DNA of 8,576 nt from an uncultured Gemmatimonadota bacterium (GTDB lineage: Bacteria > Gemmatimonadota > Gemmatimonadetes > Gemmatimonadales > Gemmatimonadaceae), in assembly GCA_903894655.1 (NCBI GenBank), contig CAITQY010000715.1, positions 1 through 8,576 on the forward strand, given 5' to 3'. This document shows, one piece after another, positions 1 through 6,941 of the stretch; the first letter of the stretch is position 1, and each line of letters starts with the position of its first letter. A program made the translations under genes and the position numbers. Under the pieces are notes generated by a model. That model was not told where the DNA came from and did no database searches. It was given only the letters and a program-made list of their open reading frames with translations.

Positions 1-273
1 CCGATCTCGAATATCGGAAATCCCGCTTCGGCCGAGGTTGAGCAGCATGACCACGAACACAAACACGACCATGATCGCGCCCGCGTAGACGAGCACCTGA
101 ATGACCCCGACAAACGGTGCGTCGAGCATCACGTAGAGGCCGGCCAGGGCGATCATCACGTTGACCAGCCACAAGGCGGCCGGCACCGGATTCTTTCTCG
201 TGACGAAGAGCAACGCCGAGGCGATGGCCAGCAACGAGAACAGGTAGAAATGGAATTCGAAGAAGCCGTTCAT
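1..273 (-). CDS. nuoJ: NADH-quinone oxidoreductase subunit J, 3' end beyond window
   Basis: Membrane-arm subunit of complex I (ND6 homologue), which lies between NuoA/NuoH and the antiporter-like subunits and takes part in coupling quinone reduction to proton pumping. The first 91 residues are visible, starting MNGFFEFHFYLFSLLAIA. Three hydrophobic segments can be seen at about residues 7-24, 30-50 and 55-79. The third carries the family signature VIQVLVYAGAIMVVFVFVVM followed by LLN, where the conserved Tyr-Ala-Gly-Ala-Ile-Met stretch forms the pi-bulge helix in known structures. The frame stays open to position 1, so the gene continues outside. The ATG overlaps the nuoI stop as ATGA (270-273), and GAAGGG lies just upstream at 277-282. 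The position after nuoI is the canonical one. Confidence 0.95.
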   Translation of the reverse strand, partial: MNGFFEFHFYLFSLLAIASALLFVTRKNPVPAALWLVNVMIALAGLYVMLDAPFVGVIQVLVYAGAIMVVFVFVVMLLNLGRSGISDIRDR

Positions 274-767
274 TCGCCCTTCGGATCGGCAGGGTCCCAG
301 AGTTCGCTCACCGGGTGCGTCTGCGCCATCAGGCGCTCCAAGTCGTACACGAACGACGCACGATCGAACTCCGCGTTCTCGTAGTGTCGGCCCAAATGAA
401 TGGCCTCTTCCGGGCACACTTCCTGACAGAAGCCGCAGAAAATGCAGCGAAATTCGTCGATCTCGAACACGAGCGGATAGCGATTGCCCTGCTCATCCTC
501 ACCTGGCGTGAGCTTGATACAGTTGGCCGGACAGACGGTCGGGCACAGACCACAGGCGACACACTTCGCTTTGCCGTCTTCGGTCGTGAGCATGCGATGC
601 GTGCCGCGCCAGCGCGGCGACAAATCCCATTTCGTCTCCGGATACTGCATCGTGACCTTGTGGGGATCCACCAGATGCTTGAGCGTCGTGGCCATCCCCC
701 TCAACGTCGCCCGCACGTAGCTCACGCGCTCGAGCGGGCGATTCATGACCTTCACTCCGATGGCCAT
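270..767 (-). CDS. nuoI: NADH-quinone oxidoreductase subunit I (2x[4Fe-4S] ferredoxin-like)
   Basis: Connecting-arm subunit that holds clusters N6a and N6b and passes electrons from NuoG to cluster N2 in NuoB. It has 165 residues, a usual length for the family. Two 4Fe-4S ferredoxin motifs are intact: CVACGLCPTVCP with Cys69, 72, 75, 79, and CIFCGFCQEVCP with Cys108, 111, 114, 118. The N-terminal part (about residues 15-60) is the amphipathic region that rests on the membrane next to NuoH in known structures. The ATG overlaps the nuoH stop by one base (TGATG). It is preceded by a near-perfect Shine-Dalgarno AAGGAGG, which fixes the start. The stop overlaps nuoJ as ATGA. Nothing unusual in the protein. 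Confidence 0.98.
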   Translation of the reverse strand: MAIGVKVMNRPLERVSYVRATLRGMATTLKHLVDPHKVTMQYPETKWDLSPRWRGTHRMLTTEDGKAKCVACGLCPTVCPANCIKLTPGEDEQGNRYPLVFEIDEFRCIFCGFCQEVCPEEAIHLGRHYENAEFDRASFVYDLERLMAQTHPVSELWDPADPKGE

Positions 768-2155
768 CAGTCGCCTCCTTCAGCGATCAACGTGGTCGTG
801 ACGGGGAGCGCCGCCGTCAGCGGGTGCAGCTGCGCCAGCGCCGACCCGTGGCGCTGCGAGGCCAGTTGGCGTCGCGAGAGGTCGAGGCCTCGCGCGCGCA
901 GGCGCTCGAGATCGGTGGGGCCCACGCGCGCGCTCGCTGGACTGATCAGCTTGCCCTTGTCCAGCCAGGCGAGCAGGACGGCGATGATCACGATGTTCAT
1001 GCCCAGCAGCGCCAACGAGAACATCGGACCGCGCGCCACGCCAAGCATGTCGAGGCCGAGGGTGGCGGCTGCGACCACGACGATATAGCCCAGCGCGATC
1101 GGGAGCATCACGCTCCATCCGAGCGACATCAGCTGATCATAACGAAAACGCGGCACGGTCCAGCGCACCCACATGAAGACGAACAGGAAGAAACCGGTCT
1201 TGATGGCGAACATGGCCAACGTGGCGAGCGTCTTGAGCACGCTGTACGGGCCGACGTTGTCCCACTGCGTGAACGGGATATCCCAGCCACCGAAGAAGAG
1301 CGTGGCGGTCAGACCACTCGCCGTCGCCATGTTCGCGTACTCCGCAATGAAGAACATCGAGAACTTCATCCCGCTGTACTCGGTATGATATCCGGCCACC
1401 AGCTCCGACTCTGCTTCTGGCAGGTCAAAGGGTAGGCGATTCGTCTCGGCGAACGCTGCCACGAGGAACGTGAACCACGCGACAGTCAGCGATAGCACGT
1501 TCCAGCCCATGTGCGACTGCTGCTGCACAATGGTGGTCAACGACACATTCCCGGCCAGCAATATGACGGGAATGGTCGACATCCCCATCGCGATCTCGTA
1601 AGAGATCATCTGCGCGCTGGAGCGGATTCCGCCCAGCAGGGCGTACTTGTTGTTCGATGACCAACCGGCCAACACGATGCCGTACACGCCGAGCGATGAG
1701 ATCGCGAGGGTAAACAGGAAGCCGACCGGCAGCGGAGCGACGGCCATGTCGATCAGCCCCCACGGGGTCGGTAAAGAGGCGGCGAGCGGTAGCACCGCCC
1801 ACGTCAGCATCGCCGGAATGAACGCGAGCGCAGGTGCGATGAGAAAGAGCCAGCGATCGGCCTCGGCCGGATTCGTCTCTTCCTTCATAAAGTTCTTGAT
1901 CCCGTCGGCGACTGGCTGCAGGAGGCCGCCCGGCCCTGCGCGATTCGGACCACGACGATCCTGAATCCACGCTGCGATTTTTCGCTCCGCGAGTGTTAGG
2001 AAGGCCACACCGAGCATGTACAGACCGAAGACCACCATGATCTTGATCGCGCTCGCCAGCACGAAGGTGCTGATCGCCGTGGGGTGCCGCTGCGGATCGG
2101 CCGCCGGAAACCAACGCCCGATGTCGAGCAAAGGGAGGAGCGCTACGGATATCAC
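767..2155 (-). CDS. nuoH: NADH-quinone oxidoreductase subunit H, with C-terminal extension
   Basis: Membrane-arm subunit (ND1 homologue) at the foot of the peripheral arm. With NuoB and NuoD it forms the quinone-access chamber. Family signatures are intact: ERKIAAWIQDRRGPNRAGP at residues 58-76, and ETNRLPFDLPEAESELVAG near 237-255 followed by a Glu/Tyr-rich EYSGMKF loop. I count nine likely membrane helices (about 30-53, 103-125, 143-164, 183-206, 217-236, 265-289, 308-330, 345-366, 377-397). Nine would resemble Thermus Nqo8, whereas E. coli NuoH and mitochondrial ND1 have eight. The protein has 462 residues, against about 325 in E. coli. Most of the surplus is the ninth helix plus a hydrophilic, Arg-rich tail from residue 398. 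The start is GTG overlapping the nuoG stop (GTGA, 2152-2155), with GAGGTG five bases upstream. No upstream ATG fits. Confidence 0.97.
   Translation of the reverse strand: MISVALLPLLDIGRWFPAADPQRHPTAISTFVLASAIKIMVVFGLYMLGVAFLTLAERKIAAWIQDRRGPNRAGPGGLLQPVADGIKNFMKEETNPAEADRWLFLIAPALAFIPAMLTWAVLPLAASLPTPWGLIDMAVAPLPVGFLFTLAISSLGVYGIVLAGWSSNNKYALLGGIRSSAQMISYEIAMGMSTIPVILLAGNVSLTTIVQQQSHMGWNVLSLTVAWFTFLVAAFAETNRLPFDLPEAESELVAGYHTEYSGMKFSMFFIAEYANMATASGLTATLFFGGWDIPFTQWDNVGPYSVLKTLATLAMFAIKTGFFLFVFMWVRWTVPRFRYDQLMSLGWSVMLPIALGYIVVVAAATLGLDMLGVARGPMFSLALLGMNIVIIAVLLAWLDKGKLISPASARVGPTDLERLRARGLDLSRRQLASQRHGSALAQLHPLTAALPVTTTLIAEGGD
774..780 (-). promoter_or_regulatory. Strong ribosome binding site for nuoI inside the end of nuoH
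   Basis: On the minus strand the sequence reads AAGGAGG, six bases before the nuoI ATG at 765-767. It is the strongest Shine-Dalgarno match in the window and lies within the last codons of nuoH (Glu-Gly-Gly). It supports both the nuoI start and the reality of the NuoH C-terminus. Confidence 0.85.
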
Positions 2156-3747
2156 GCCGTCACCTCGGCCGTGCCCGCCGGAATGGCGTGGTCAACGATC
2201 GGGTGTCCGCGCAGCCCTAGCGCCTCGTAATCCAATCCCGCGAACGATGCGTGGGTGGAGGCGAGGGCGGTGAAGACTTCGGGTGGCGAGTAGAAACGGC
2301 CGTTGCCACCGACCGCGGTGAGCAGGTCGGCGAGCACGTACCAGGTGGGTCGTGCCACACCTGGCGCCGCTTTGGCCTGCAGGTAGCGCTGCACGCGCCC
2401 ACGCAGGTTGGTCATCGTCCCTTCTTCTTCCAAGACATTCGTAATCGGCAACACGGTGGCCGCGCGGGCCTCGAGCGTTGCCGGCAACGCCGTCCCCACA
2501 AACACGATCGACGACGCGCGATCGAGATCCGCCGCGCCAACGCCTCGGAGATCGTCGCCGACGATCAGCAAGGCGTCACCCTCGCGAAGCGCGTTTCCAA
2601 TGGTGTCCGTCTCGGTGAAGCCGAGCAGTCGCGCCGCAGTCCCGTTCGCCGCGCGCTCGCTCCGCAGCGCCAGATCCGGTGCGCCCGGCAATGCAACCTC
2701 ATCGCCGCGCTCGAGGCGGAATACGGCGGCACCACCCTCGGCACCGCTAGCGGCGTCGACCATGCGCTCCAACAGAAAGAGCGCCTCGTTGGACAGGTTC
2801 GCCGACGCCAGCACGACCAGGCGGCGTCCCGCGAGGGCGCGCGCGGCACTTTCCACCGCGTCATCCCACTCGGCGATCGCCAGCGTATTGCCACGACGCA
2901 CGAGCGGCTGATCGATACGATCACGGCGATTGAACTCGCGATACCCCTGACGGCCAACCTCGCACATGTAGTACTGATTGACCTGGTCATTCGCGCGCGG
3001 CTTGAGCCGCACCACCACGTTGTCGCGCGTTTCCGCAACCGCGTTGCACCCCTGACTGCACCCCGTGCACACGGTTGGCGCGCGATCGAGTTCCCAGGCG
3101 CGGGCACGGTTCAGGAAGTCCTTCGACAGCAGCGCTCCGACGGGACACAGATCGACCACGTTGCCGGCCCACGGGTTCGTGAGGTCATGCCCCTCGGCCT
3201 TGCCGATGAATGCACGATCACCACGCTCTGAGACATTCAGCACCGGCTCCTGCGCCACCTCGGACATGAAGCGGACGCAGCGCGTGCAGAGGATGCAGCG
3301 GTTCTGCACGTACAGCACGTCACCGCCGAAGTCCTCGACCGGACTGAAGCGCTTCGATTCGCGGTAGCGCGAATCGGCCCGACCTTCAGCGAAGGTATAG
3401 TCCTGCAACTCGCACTCGCCCGCCTGATCGCAGATCGGGCAGTCGAGCGGATGATTGATCAGCAGGAACTCGAGCACGCCCTTGCGGGCCTCGAGGGCCT
3501 TCGGAGAGTGCACATGCACCACCTGCCCTTCTCCGACCGACGTCGCGCACGCGGGCGCGAGCTTCGGGAACTTCTCGACTTCGACGAGGCACATGCGACA
3601 CACGCCGGCCACCGGAAGTCCTGGATGGTAGCAGTAGTGTGGAATGAGCACGCCGGCGGTCTTGGCCGCTTCCAGGATTGACATTCCATCCGGCACCGTG
3701 ACCGGACGGCCTTCAATCGTGAGCGAGACCATCTTTGGATCAGCCAT
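2152..3747 (-). CDS. nuoG: NADH-quinone oxidoreductase subunit G, short form with N7 motif
   Basis: Largest subunit of the NADH-oxidising arm; it wires electrons from NuoF to NuoI. Ligands visible in the 531 residues are: [2Fe-2S] N1b Cys39, 50, 53, 67; [4Fe-4S] N5 His99, Cys103, 106, 112 (HPLDCPICDQAGEC); N4 Cys151, 154, 157, 201; and a CxxCxxxC-x27-C set (Cys227, 230, 234, 262) matching the off-pathway cluster N7 known from E. coli and Thermus. Residues about 220-480 are a degenerate molybdopterin-oxidoreductase domain (EEEGTMTNLRGRVQ at 440-453, then a Pro-Thr-Trp motif). The protein is much shorter than E. coli NuoG (about 900 residues) or Thermus Nqo3 (about 780), so much of that domain is missing. 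No frameshift is apparent, because the stop overlaps the nuoH start. The ATG follows nuoF by 7 bases. Confidence 0.97.
   Translation of the reverse strand: MADPKMVSLTIEGRPVTVPDGMSILEAAKTAGVLIPHYCYHPGLPVAGVCRMCLVEVEKFPKLAPACATSVGEGQVVHVHSPKALEARKGVLEFLLINHPLDCPICDQAGECELQDYTFAEGRADSRYRESKRFSPVEDFGGDVLYVQNRCILCTRCVRFMSEVAQEPVLNVSERGDRAFIGKAEGHDLTNPWAGNVVDLCPVGALLSKDFLNRARAWELDRAPTVCTGCSQGCNAVAETRDNVVVRLKPRANDQVNQYYMCEVGRQGYREFNRRDRIDQPLVRRGNTLAIAEWDDAVESAARALAGRRLVVLASANLSNEALFLLERMVDAASGAEGGAAVFRLERGDEVALPGAPDLALRSERAANGTAARLLGFTETDTIGNALREGDALLIVGDDLRGVGAADLDRASSIVFVGTALPATLEARAATVLPITNVLEEEGTMTNLRGRVQRYLQAKAAPGVARPTWYVLADLLTAVGGNGRFYSPPEVFTALASTHASFAGLDYEALGLRGHPIVDHAIPAGTAEVTA
2161..2166 (-). 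promoter_or_regulatory. Ribosome binding site supporting the nuoH GTG start
   Basis: The minus strand reads GAGGTG, five bases before the GTG at 2153-2155 and inside the last codons of nuoG. It supports the GTG start that overlaps the nuoG stop codon. The match is good but not perfect. Confidence 0.6.
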
Positions 3748-3750
3748 CAG

Positions 3751-3757
3751 TTCCTCA
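3751..3757 (-). promoter_or_regulatory. nuoF stop codon merged with nuoG ribosome binding site
   Basis: The minus strand reads TGAGGAACTG then ATG. The nuoF stop TGA supplies the first bases of the Shine-Dalgarno GAGGA for nuoG. This is the only junction in the window where the coding regions do not overlap (7-base gap, 3748-3754). It suggests that ribosomes ending nuoF re-initiate at nuoG. Confidence 0.75.
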
Positions 3758-5083
3758 CGCGGCGGAGGCGCGGAACGCCCCCGGTACGGTGACTACCGAC
3801 TTGTTCATGGCGATCTTCGCCTCGAACTCGTGTCGGAACTTCTTGAGTCCGGACATCACCGGCGTTGCGCAGGAATCACTCAGCACGCAGATCGTCTTGC
3901 CACTCATACCATCGGAAATGGCAACGAGCGTGTCGAGATCCTCAGCCGTGCCCTGACCGTCGCGGATGCGCTCCATGATGCGCGTGATCCACGCCGTCCC
4001 TTCGCGGCACTGCGTACACTGCGCGCAGCTCTCGTGTGCGTAAAAGCGCGTGAGGCGCGCAATCTGACGCACCATATCCTGTCGATCGTCGAACACGATC
4101 ACGCCGCCGGAGCCAAGCATGGTGCCCGCGGCCACCATGCCTTCGTAATCCATGATGGCGCCCTCGGCTTCCTCACGGGTGAGAATGGGTACCGACGACC
4201 CACCGGGAATAACGGCCTTGATCTCACGACCTTCGAGCGGACCGCCGCACAAATCGTACAGGAAATCCTTGAACGGAAATCCCAACGCGACCTCGTAGTT
4301 TCCCGGACGGCTGATGTTGCCGCACACGGAGAACAGCTTCGTGCCGATGCTCTTGGGGTTGTCTGGCCGTCCGTACTGCTTGTACCACTCGGCGCCGTTT
4401 TTAATGATGTACGGCACCGTCGCGAGCGTCTCCACGTTGTTGATCGTGGTCGGCTTGCCGAACAGACCGGCCACGGCGGGGAACGGCGGCTTGATGCGCG
4501 GATTGCCACGGCGTCCCTCCAGCGAATTCATCAGCGCCGTTTCCTCGCCGCAGATGTAGGCACCAGCGCCCCGATGCACGTGCACATCAACGTGCTTGCC
4601 GGAACCCATGGCGTTCGGACCGAGAATGCCGGCGGCGTACGCCTCTTCGACGGCGGCGCACACGCGTGCGTATGGTTCCGTGAACTCACCGCGGATGTAG
4701 ATGTACGCGGTCTGCGCGTAGATCGCGTGCGCGGCCAGCGCGACACCCTCCACGAGCCCGTGCGGCGTCCAGCGCATGATCTCGCGATCCTTGAAGGTGC
4801 CGGGTTCCGACTCGTCCGCATTGCAGCACAGGTAGTGCGTCTTTCCGTCGGGCTTCATGAACGACCATTTCATCCCCGTCGGAAATCCGGCGCCGCCGCG
4901 ACCGCGCAGGCCTGAGTCCTTCACGACAGTCTGCAACTCCTGCGGGTCGGTGTTGAGGGCCTTTTCGAGCGCTTCGTAGCCACCGCGCGCGCGCCACCCG
5001 GCAAGGGTGCGCGCTTCGGGATCGCCGAAGTACTTGGACAGGATCGGCGTCTCACGCGGATGCGACGGTTGCGGGTACCCCAT
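3755..5083 (-). CDS. nuoF: NADH-quinone oxidoreductase subunit F (NADH/FMN-binding, 51 kDa)
   Basis: Catalytic entry subunit: it binds NADH and FMN, takes a hydride from NADH, and passes single electrons to clusters N3 and (in NuoE) N1a. It has 442 residues, typical for the family. Visible motifs are the glycine-rich LRGRGGAGFPTGMKW (59-73), the FMN-region CNADESEPGTFKDREIM (87-103), YIYIRGEF (127-134), GAGAYICGEETALMNSLEGR (172-191) and TTINNVETL (212-220). The N3 ligands are Cys353, 356, 359 and Cys399. The N3 motif reads ESCAQCTQCREG, where the usual form is ESCGxCxPCREG: the first Gly is Ala and the Pro is Gln, while the cysteines are kept. The ATG overlaps the nuoE stop (TAATG), with GGAG eight bases upstream, so the longer open frame up to 5314 is not the real start. 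Confidence 0.98.
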   Translation of the reverse strand: MGYPQPSHPRETPILSKYFGDPEARTLAGWRARGGYEALEKALNTDPQELQTVVKDSGLRGRGGAGFPTGMKWSFMKPDGKTHYLCCNADESEPGTFKDREIMRWTPHGLVEGVALAAHAIYAQTAYIYIRGEFTEPYARVCAAVEEAYAAGILGPNAMGSGKHVDVHVHRGAGAYICGEETALMNSLEGRRGNPRIKPPFPAVAGLFGKPTTINNVETLATVPYIIKNGAEWYKQYGRPDNPKSIGTKLFSVCGNISRPGNYEVALGFPFKDFLYDLCGGPLEGREIKAVIPGGSSVPILTREEAEGAIMDYEGMVAAGTMLGSGGVIVFDDRQDMVRQIARLTRFYAHESCAQCTQCREGTAWITRIMERIRDGQGTAEDLDTLVAISDGMSGKTICVLSDSCATPVMSGLKKFRHEFEAKIAMNKSVVTVPGAFRASAA

Positions 5084-5634
5084 TACTTCAGCTCCGACAG
5101 AATCCGCGGCACCGACTCCGGTGTCACCGATTCCACAAAATCGTTGTTGATCATGATCGGCGTGGCGAAGCCGCAGGCCCCGAGGCACTCGACCTCGACC
5201 ACGGTGAAACGGCCGTCGGCACTGGTGAGACCGAGGTCGCCACAGCCCGTGTGTGCAAGCAGCGACTTCACCACGTCTTCGGCGCCACAGACGTTGCACG
5301 GCGTCGTGGTGCACACCTGGATGAAGTGGCGTCCGACGGGATGCTGATGGTACATCGTGTAGAAGCTGACCACGCCTTTCACATAGGCCGGCGTGATGTC
5401 GAGTGCCGTGGCGACTTCTTCGATGCCGCCCTCACTCACCCACCCACGCGCGTCCTGGAGCATCCAGAGGGCCGGCAGCAACGCCGCCTGCTTGGTGGGA
5501 TAGCGCGACAAAATGCGATCGAGTTCGACGCGCACGTCACCGACGAACACCGGCGCGTGCGGTTCATCGTGGTGCGTGCCATGCGGCGGGGCCGCGACGA
5601 GCGCGCCACCACTGGCGGAAGGTCCATGACTCAC
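5083..5634 (-). CDS. nuoE: NADH-quinone oxidoreductase subunit E ([2Fe-2S], 24 kDa)
   Basis: Thioredoxin-fold [2Fe-2S] subunit that pairs with NuoF and holds cluster N1a beside the FMN. It has 183 residues from the GTG start. After a variable N-terminus, the helical domain (about 35-95, including RYPTKQAALLPALWMLQDAR) and the cluster domain follow. Ligands are Cys108 and Cys113 in CTTTPCNVCGAED, and Cys150 and Cys154 in ECLGACGFATP. No ATG exists in a sensible place. The GTG overlaps the nuoD stop as GTGA (5631-5634) and has GGGAGAG eight bases upstream, so I prefer it. GTG codons at residues 29 and 34 are possible but less well placed starts. The first 30 residues are rich in Ala, Gly, Pro and His (PPHGTHHDEPHAP) and not conserved in families I know. 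Confidence 0.95.
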   Translation of the reverse strand: MSHGPSASGGALVAAPPHGTHHDEPHAPVFVGDVRVELDRILSRYPTKQAALLPALWMLQDARGWVSEGGIEEVATALDITPAYVKGVVSFYTMYHQHPVGRHFIQVCTTTPCNVCGAEDVVKSLLAHTGCGDLGLTSADGRFTVVEVECLGACGFATPIMINNDFVESVTPESVPRILSELK

Positions 5635-6941
5635 CGGTCGATCTCTCCCATCACGATGTCGATGCTCGCGTTGATCGCGATCACGTCGGACAGCAAATGT
5701 CCTTCCACCATCTTCGGAATCGCCGACAGGTTGACGAACGAGGGTGGACGAATACGCCAGCGCACCGGCTTCGATGTGCCATCGCTGACCATGTAGTAGC
5801 CCTTCTCCCCCTTGGGGCTCTCCACCGGTACGTAGCATTCACCGGCGGGCGGGCGCGGGCCTTCCATGACAAGCTTGAAGTGGTGAATCATCGATTCCAT
5901 CTCACTCGTCGCCTTATGCTTGGGCGGCAGAATGAGTCGGGGATCGTTGATGTTCACGGGTCCATCAGGCAACCGCTGCAACGCCTGCTCGAGAATGCGC
6001 ACGCTCTGGCGCATCTCTTCTACGCGGACCAGAAAGCGATCGTACACGTCACCGGCCGTGCCGACCACCACGTCGAAATCGTAGGTCTCGTAGTCGAGAT
6101 AGGGGAAGTCCTTGCGCACGTCGTACGCCACGCCCGAGGCGCGAAGCATCGGACCGGACAGACCGGCGTTGACCGCTTCCTGCGCACTCATCGCACCGAG
6201 ACCGACCGTGCGCCCGGCCCAGATGGCATTGGTCTCAAGCATGCGCACCGATTCCTCGAGCGTCTTCGGAAAACCGCGGAGAAACGCACGCAAGCCATCC
6301 AGCCAACCATCGGGGATGTCGGCCGCCATCCCACCAACGCGCGTGGCGGTGGTGGTGAGGCGCGCCCCCACCCAACCTTCGAGCAGGTTGTACACGTTCT
6401 CGCGCTCCTGATACAACCACAGGAACGGCGTGAAGGCGCCAAGATCCACCGACGTCGTGCCGAGCCACACCAAGTGCGAGATGATGCGCGACAGCTCCAT
6501 CAGGATGACACGAAGCACTTTGCAGCGGTCGGTCATTCCCACGCCGAAGAGCCGCTCAGCGCCGAGCACGAACGCCACGTTGTTACCCGGCGAGTTGAGA
6601 TAGTCCTCGCGATCGGTCCACGGGATAATCTGGTTGTACTGCCGGTACTCGCCGATCTTCTCGAAACCGCAGTGCAGATAGCCGATGTGCGGAATGCAAC
6701 GCACCACCGTTTCGCCGTCGAGCTCGAGCACCAGACGCAGCACGCCGTGCGTCGCCGGGTGCTGCGGTCCGATATTGATCAGCATATGGTCGGAGCCCAT
6801 CTCGGGCTCCGGTACCATCACGGACGTGTCAAGCGCGACCGCCTTGCCGCCCTGCGCAACGAGCGGCGCGCGCAACGGCATCCCGTTCGCGTCGAGGCCG
6901 CTGGTGCCGAGTGCCACTTCAATCGTGCGACGTGAACTCAT
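5631..6941 (-). CDS. nuoD: NADH-quinone oxidoreductase subunit D (49 kDa)
   Basis: Quinone-site subunit of the connecting arm, related to the large subunit of [NiFe] hydrogenases. It has 436 residues. The family core starts at about residue 55: INIGPQHPATHGVLRL (55-70), PHIGYLHCGFEK (84-95), SRIISHLVWLGTTSVDLGA (151-169), GGMAADIP (203-210), LRASGVAYDVRKDFPY (266-281), ESPKGEKGYYMVSDG (374-388), RPPSFVNLSAIP (398-409), and the C-terminus IDIVMGEIDR. By alignment to Thermus Nqo4, His65 and Tyr114 correspond to the quinone-contacting His38 and Tyr87, and both are present. The hydrogenase nickel-binding cysteines are absent, as expected. The ATG overlaps the nuoC stop as ATGA, with GAGGTGG at 6946-6952. 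The first 50 residues are a variable extension ahead of the core. Confidence 0.98.
   Translation of the reverse strand: MSSRRTIEVALGTSGLDANGMPLRAPLVAQGGKAVALDTSVMVPEPEMGSDHMLINIGPQHPATHGVLRLVLELDGETVVRCIPHIGYLHCGFEKIGEYRQYNQIIPWTDREDYLNSPGNNVAFVLGAERLFGVGMTDRCKVLRVILMELSRIISHLVWLGTTSVDLGAFTPFLWLYQERENVYNLLEGWVGARLTTTATRVGGMAADIPDGWLDGLRAFLRGFPKTLEESVRMLETNAIWAGRTVGLGAMSAQEAVNAGLSGPMLRASGVAYDVRKDFPYLDYETYDFDVVVGTAGDVYDRFLVRVEEMRQSVRILEQALQRLPDGPVNINDPRLILPPKHKATSEMESMIHHFKLVMEGPRPPAGECYVPVESPKGEKGYYMVSDGTSKPVRWRIRPPSFVNLSAIPKMVEGHLLSDVIAINASIDIVMGEIDR
5643..5649 (-). promoter_or_regulatory. Ribosome binding site supporting the nuoE GTG start
   Basis: The minus strand reads GGGAGAG eight bases before the GTG at 5632-5634, within the last codons of nuoD. 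It favours this start over the downstream GTG codons in nuoE. Confidence 0.55.

Noticed and set aside
315..1088. A 257-codon plus-strand open frame across the nuoH/nuoI junction
   Set aside because: An Arg-rich shadow with no domain; it spans two real genes on the other strand.
2152..3069. NuoG as a molybdenum-dependent enzyme such as formate dehydrogenase
   Set aside because: The region resembles the molybdopterin-oxidoreductase fold, but it is far too short. It lies between nuoF and nuoH and has the NuoG set of Fe-S ligands, so it is a degenerate domain of complex I.
2251..3231. A 326-codon plus-strand open frame opposite nuoG
   Set aside because: No motif or plausible family, and it is fully explained by the antisense of nuoG.
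3748..3754. A promoter or terminator between nuoF and nuoG
   Set aside because: The gap is only seven bases and is accounted for by the ribosome binding site of nuoG. No hairpin with a T-run is seen at this or any other junction.
3644..4915. A 423-codon plus-strand open frame opposite nuoF
   Set aside because: It has no recognisable motif, and the composition is typical of an antisense shadow. The opposite strand encodes NuoF with all its motifs.
5084..5314. Upstream extension of the nuoF frame
   Set aside because: It lies within nuoE, and the extra residues do not match NuoF. The ATG at 5083 has GGAG upstream.
5403..6935. A 510-codon open frame on the plus strand, antisense to nuoD and nuoE
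   Set aside because: The translation is rich in Arg, His and Ala with no domain I recognise, and it lies opposite two clear complex I genes. Long antisense frames are expected in GC-rich coding DNA.
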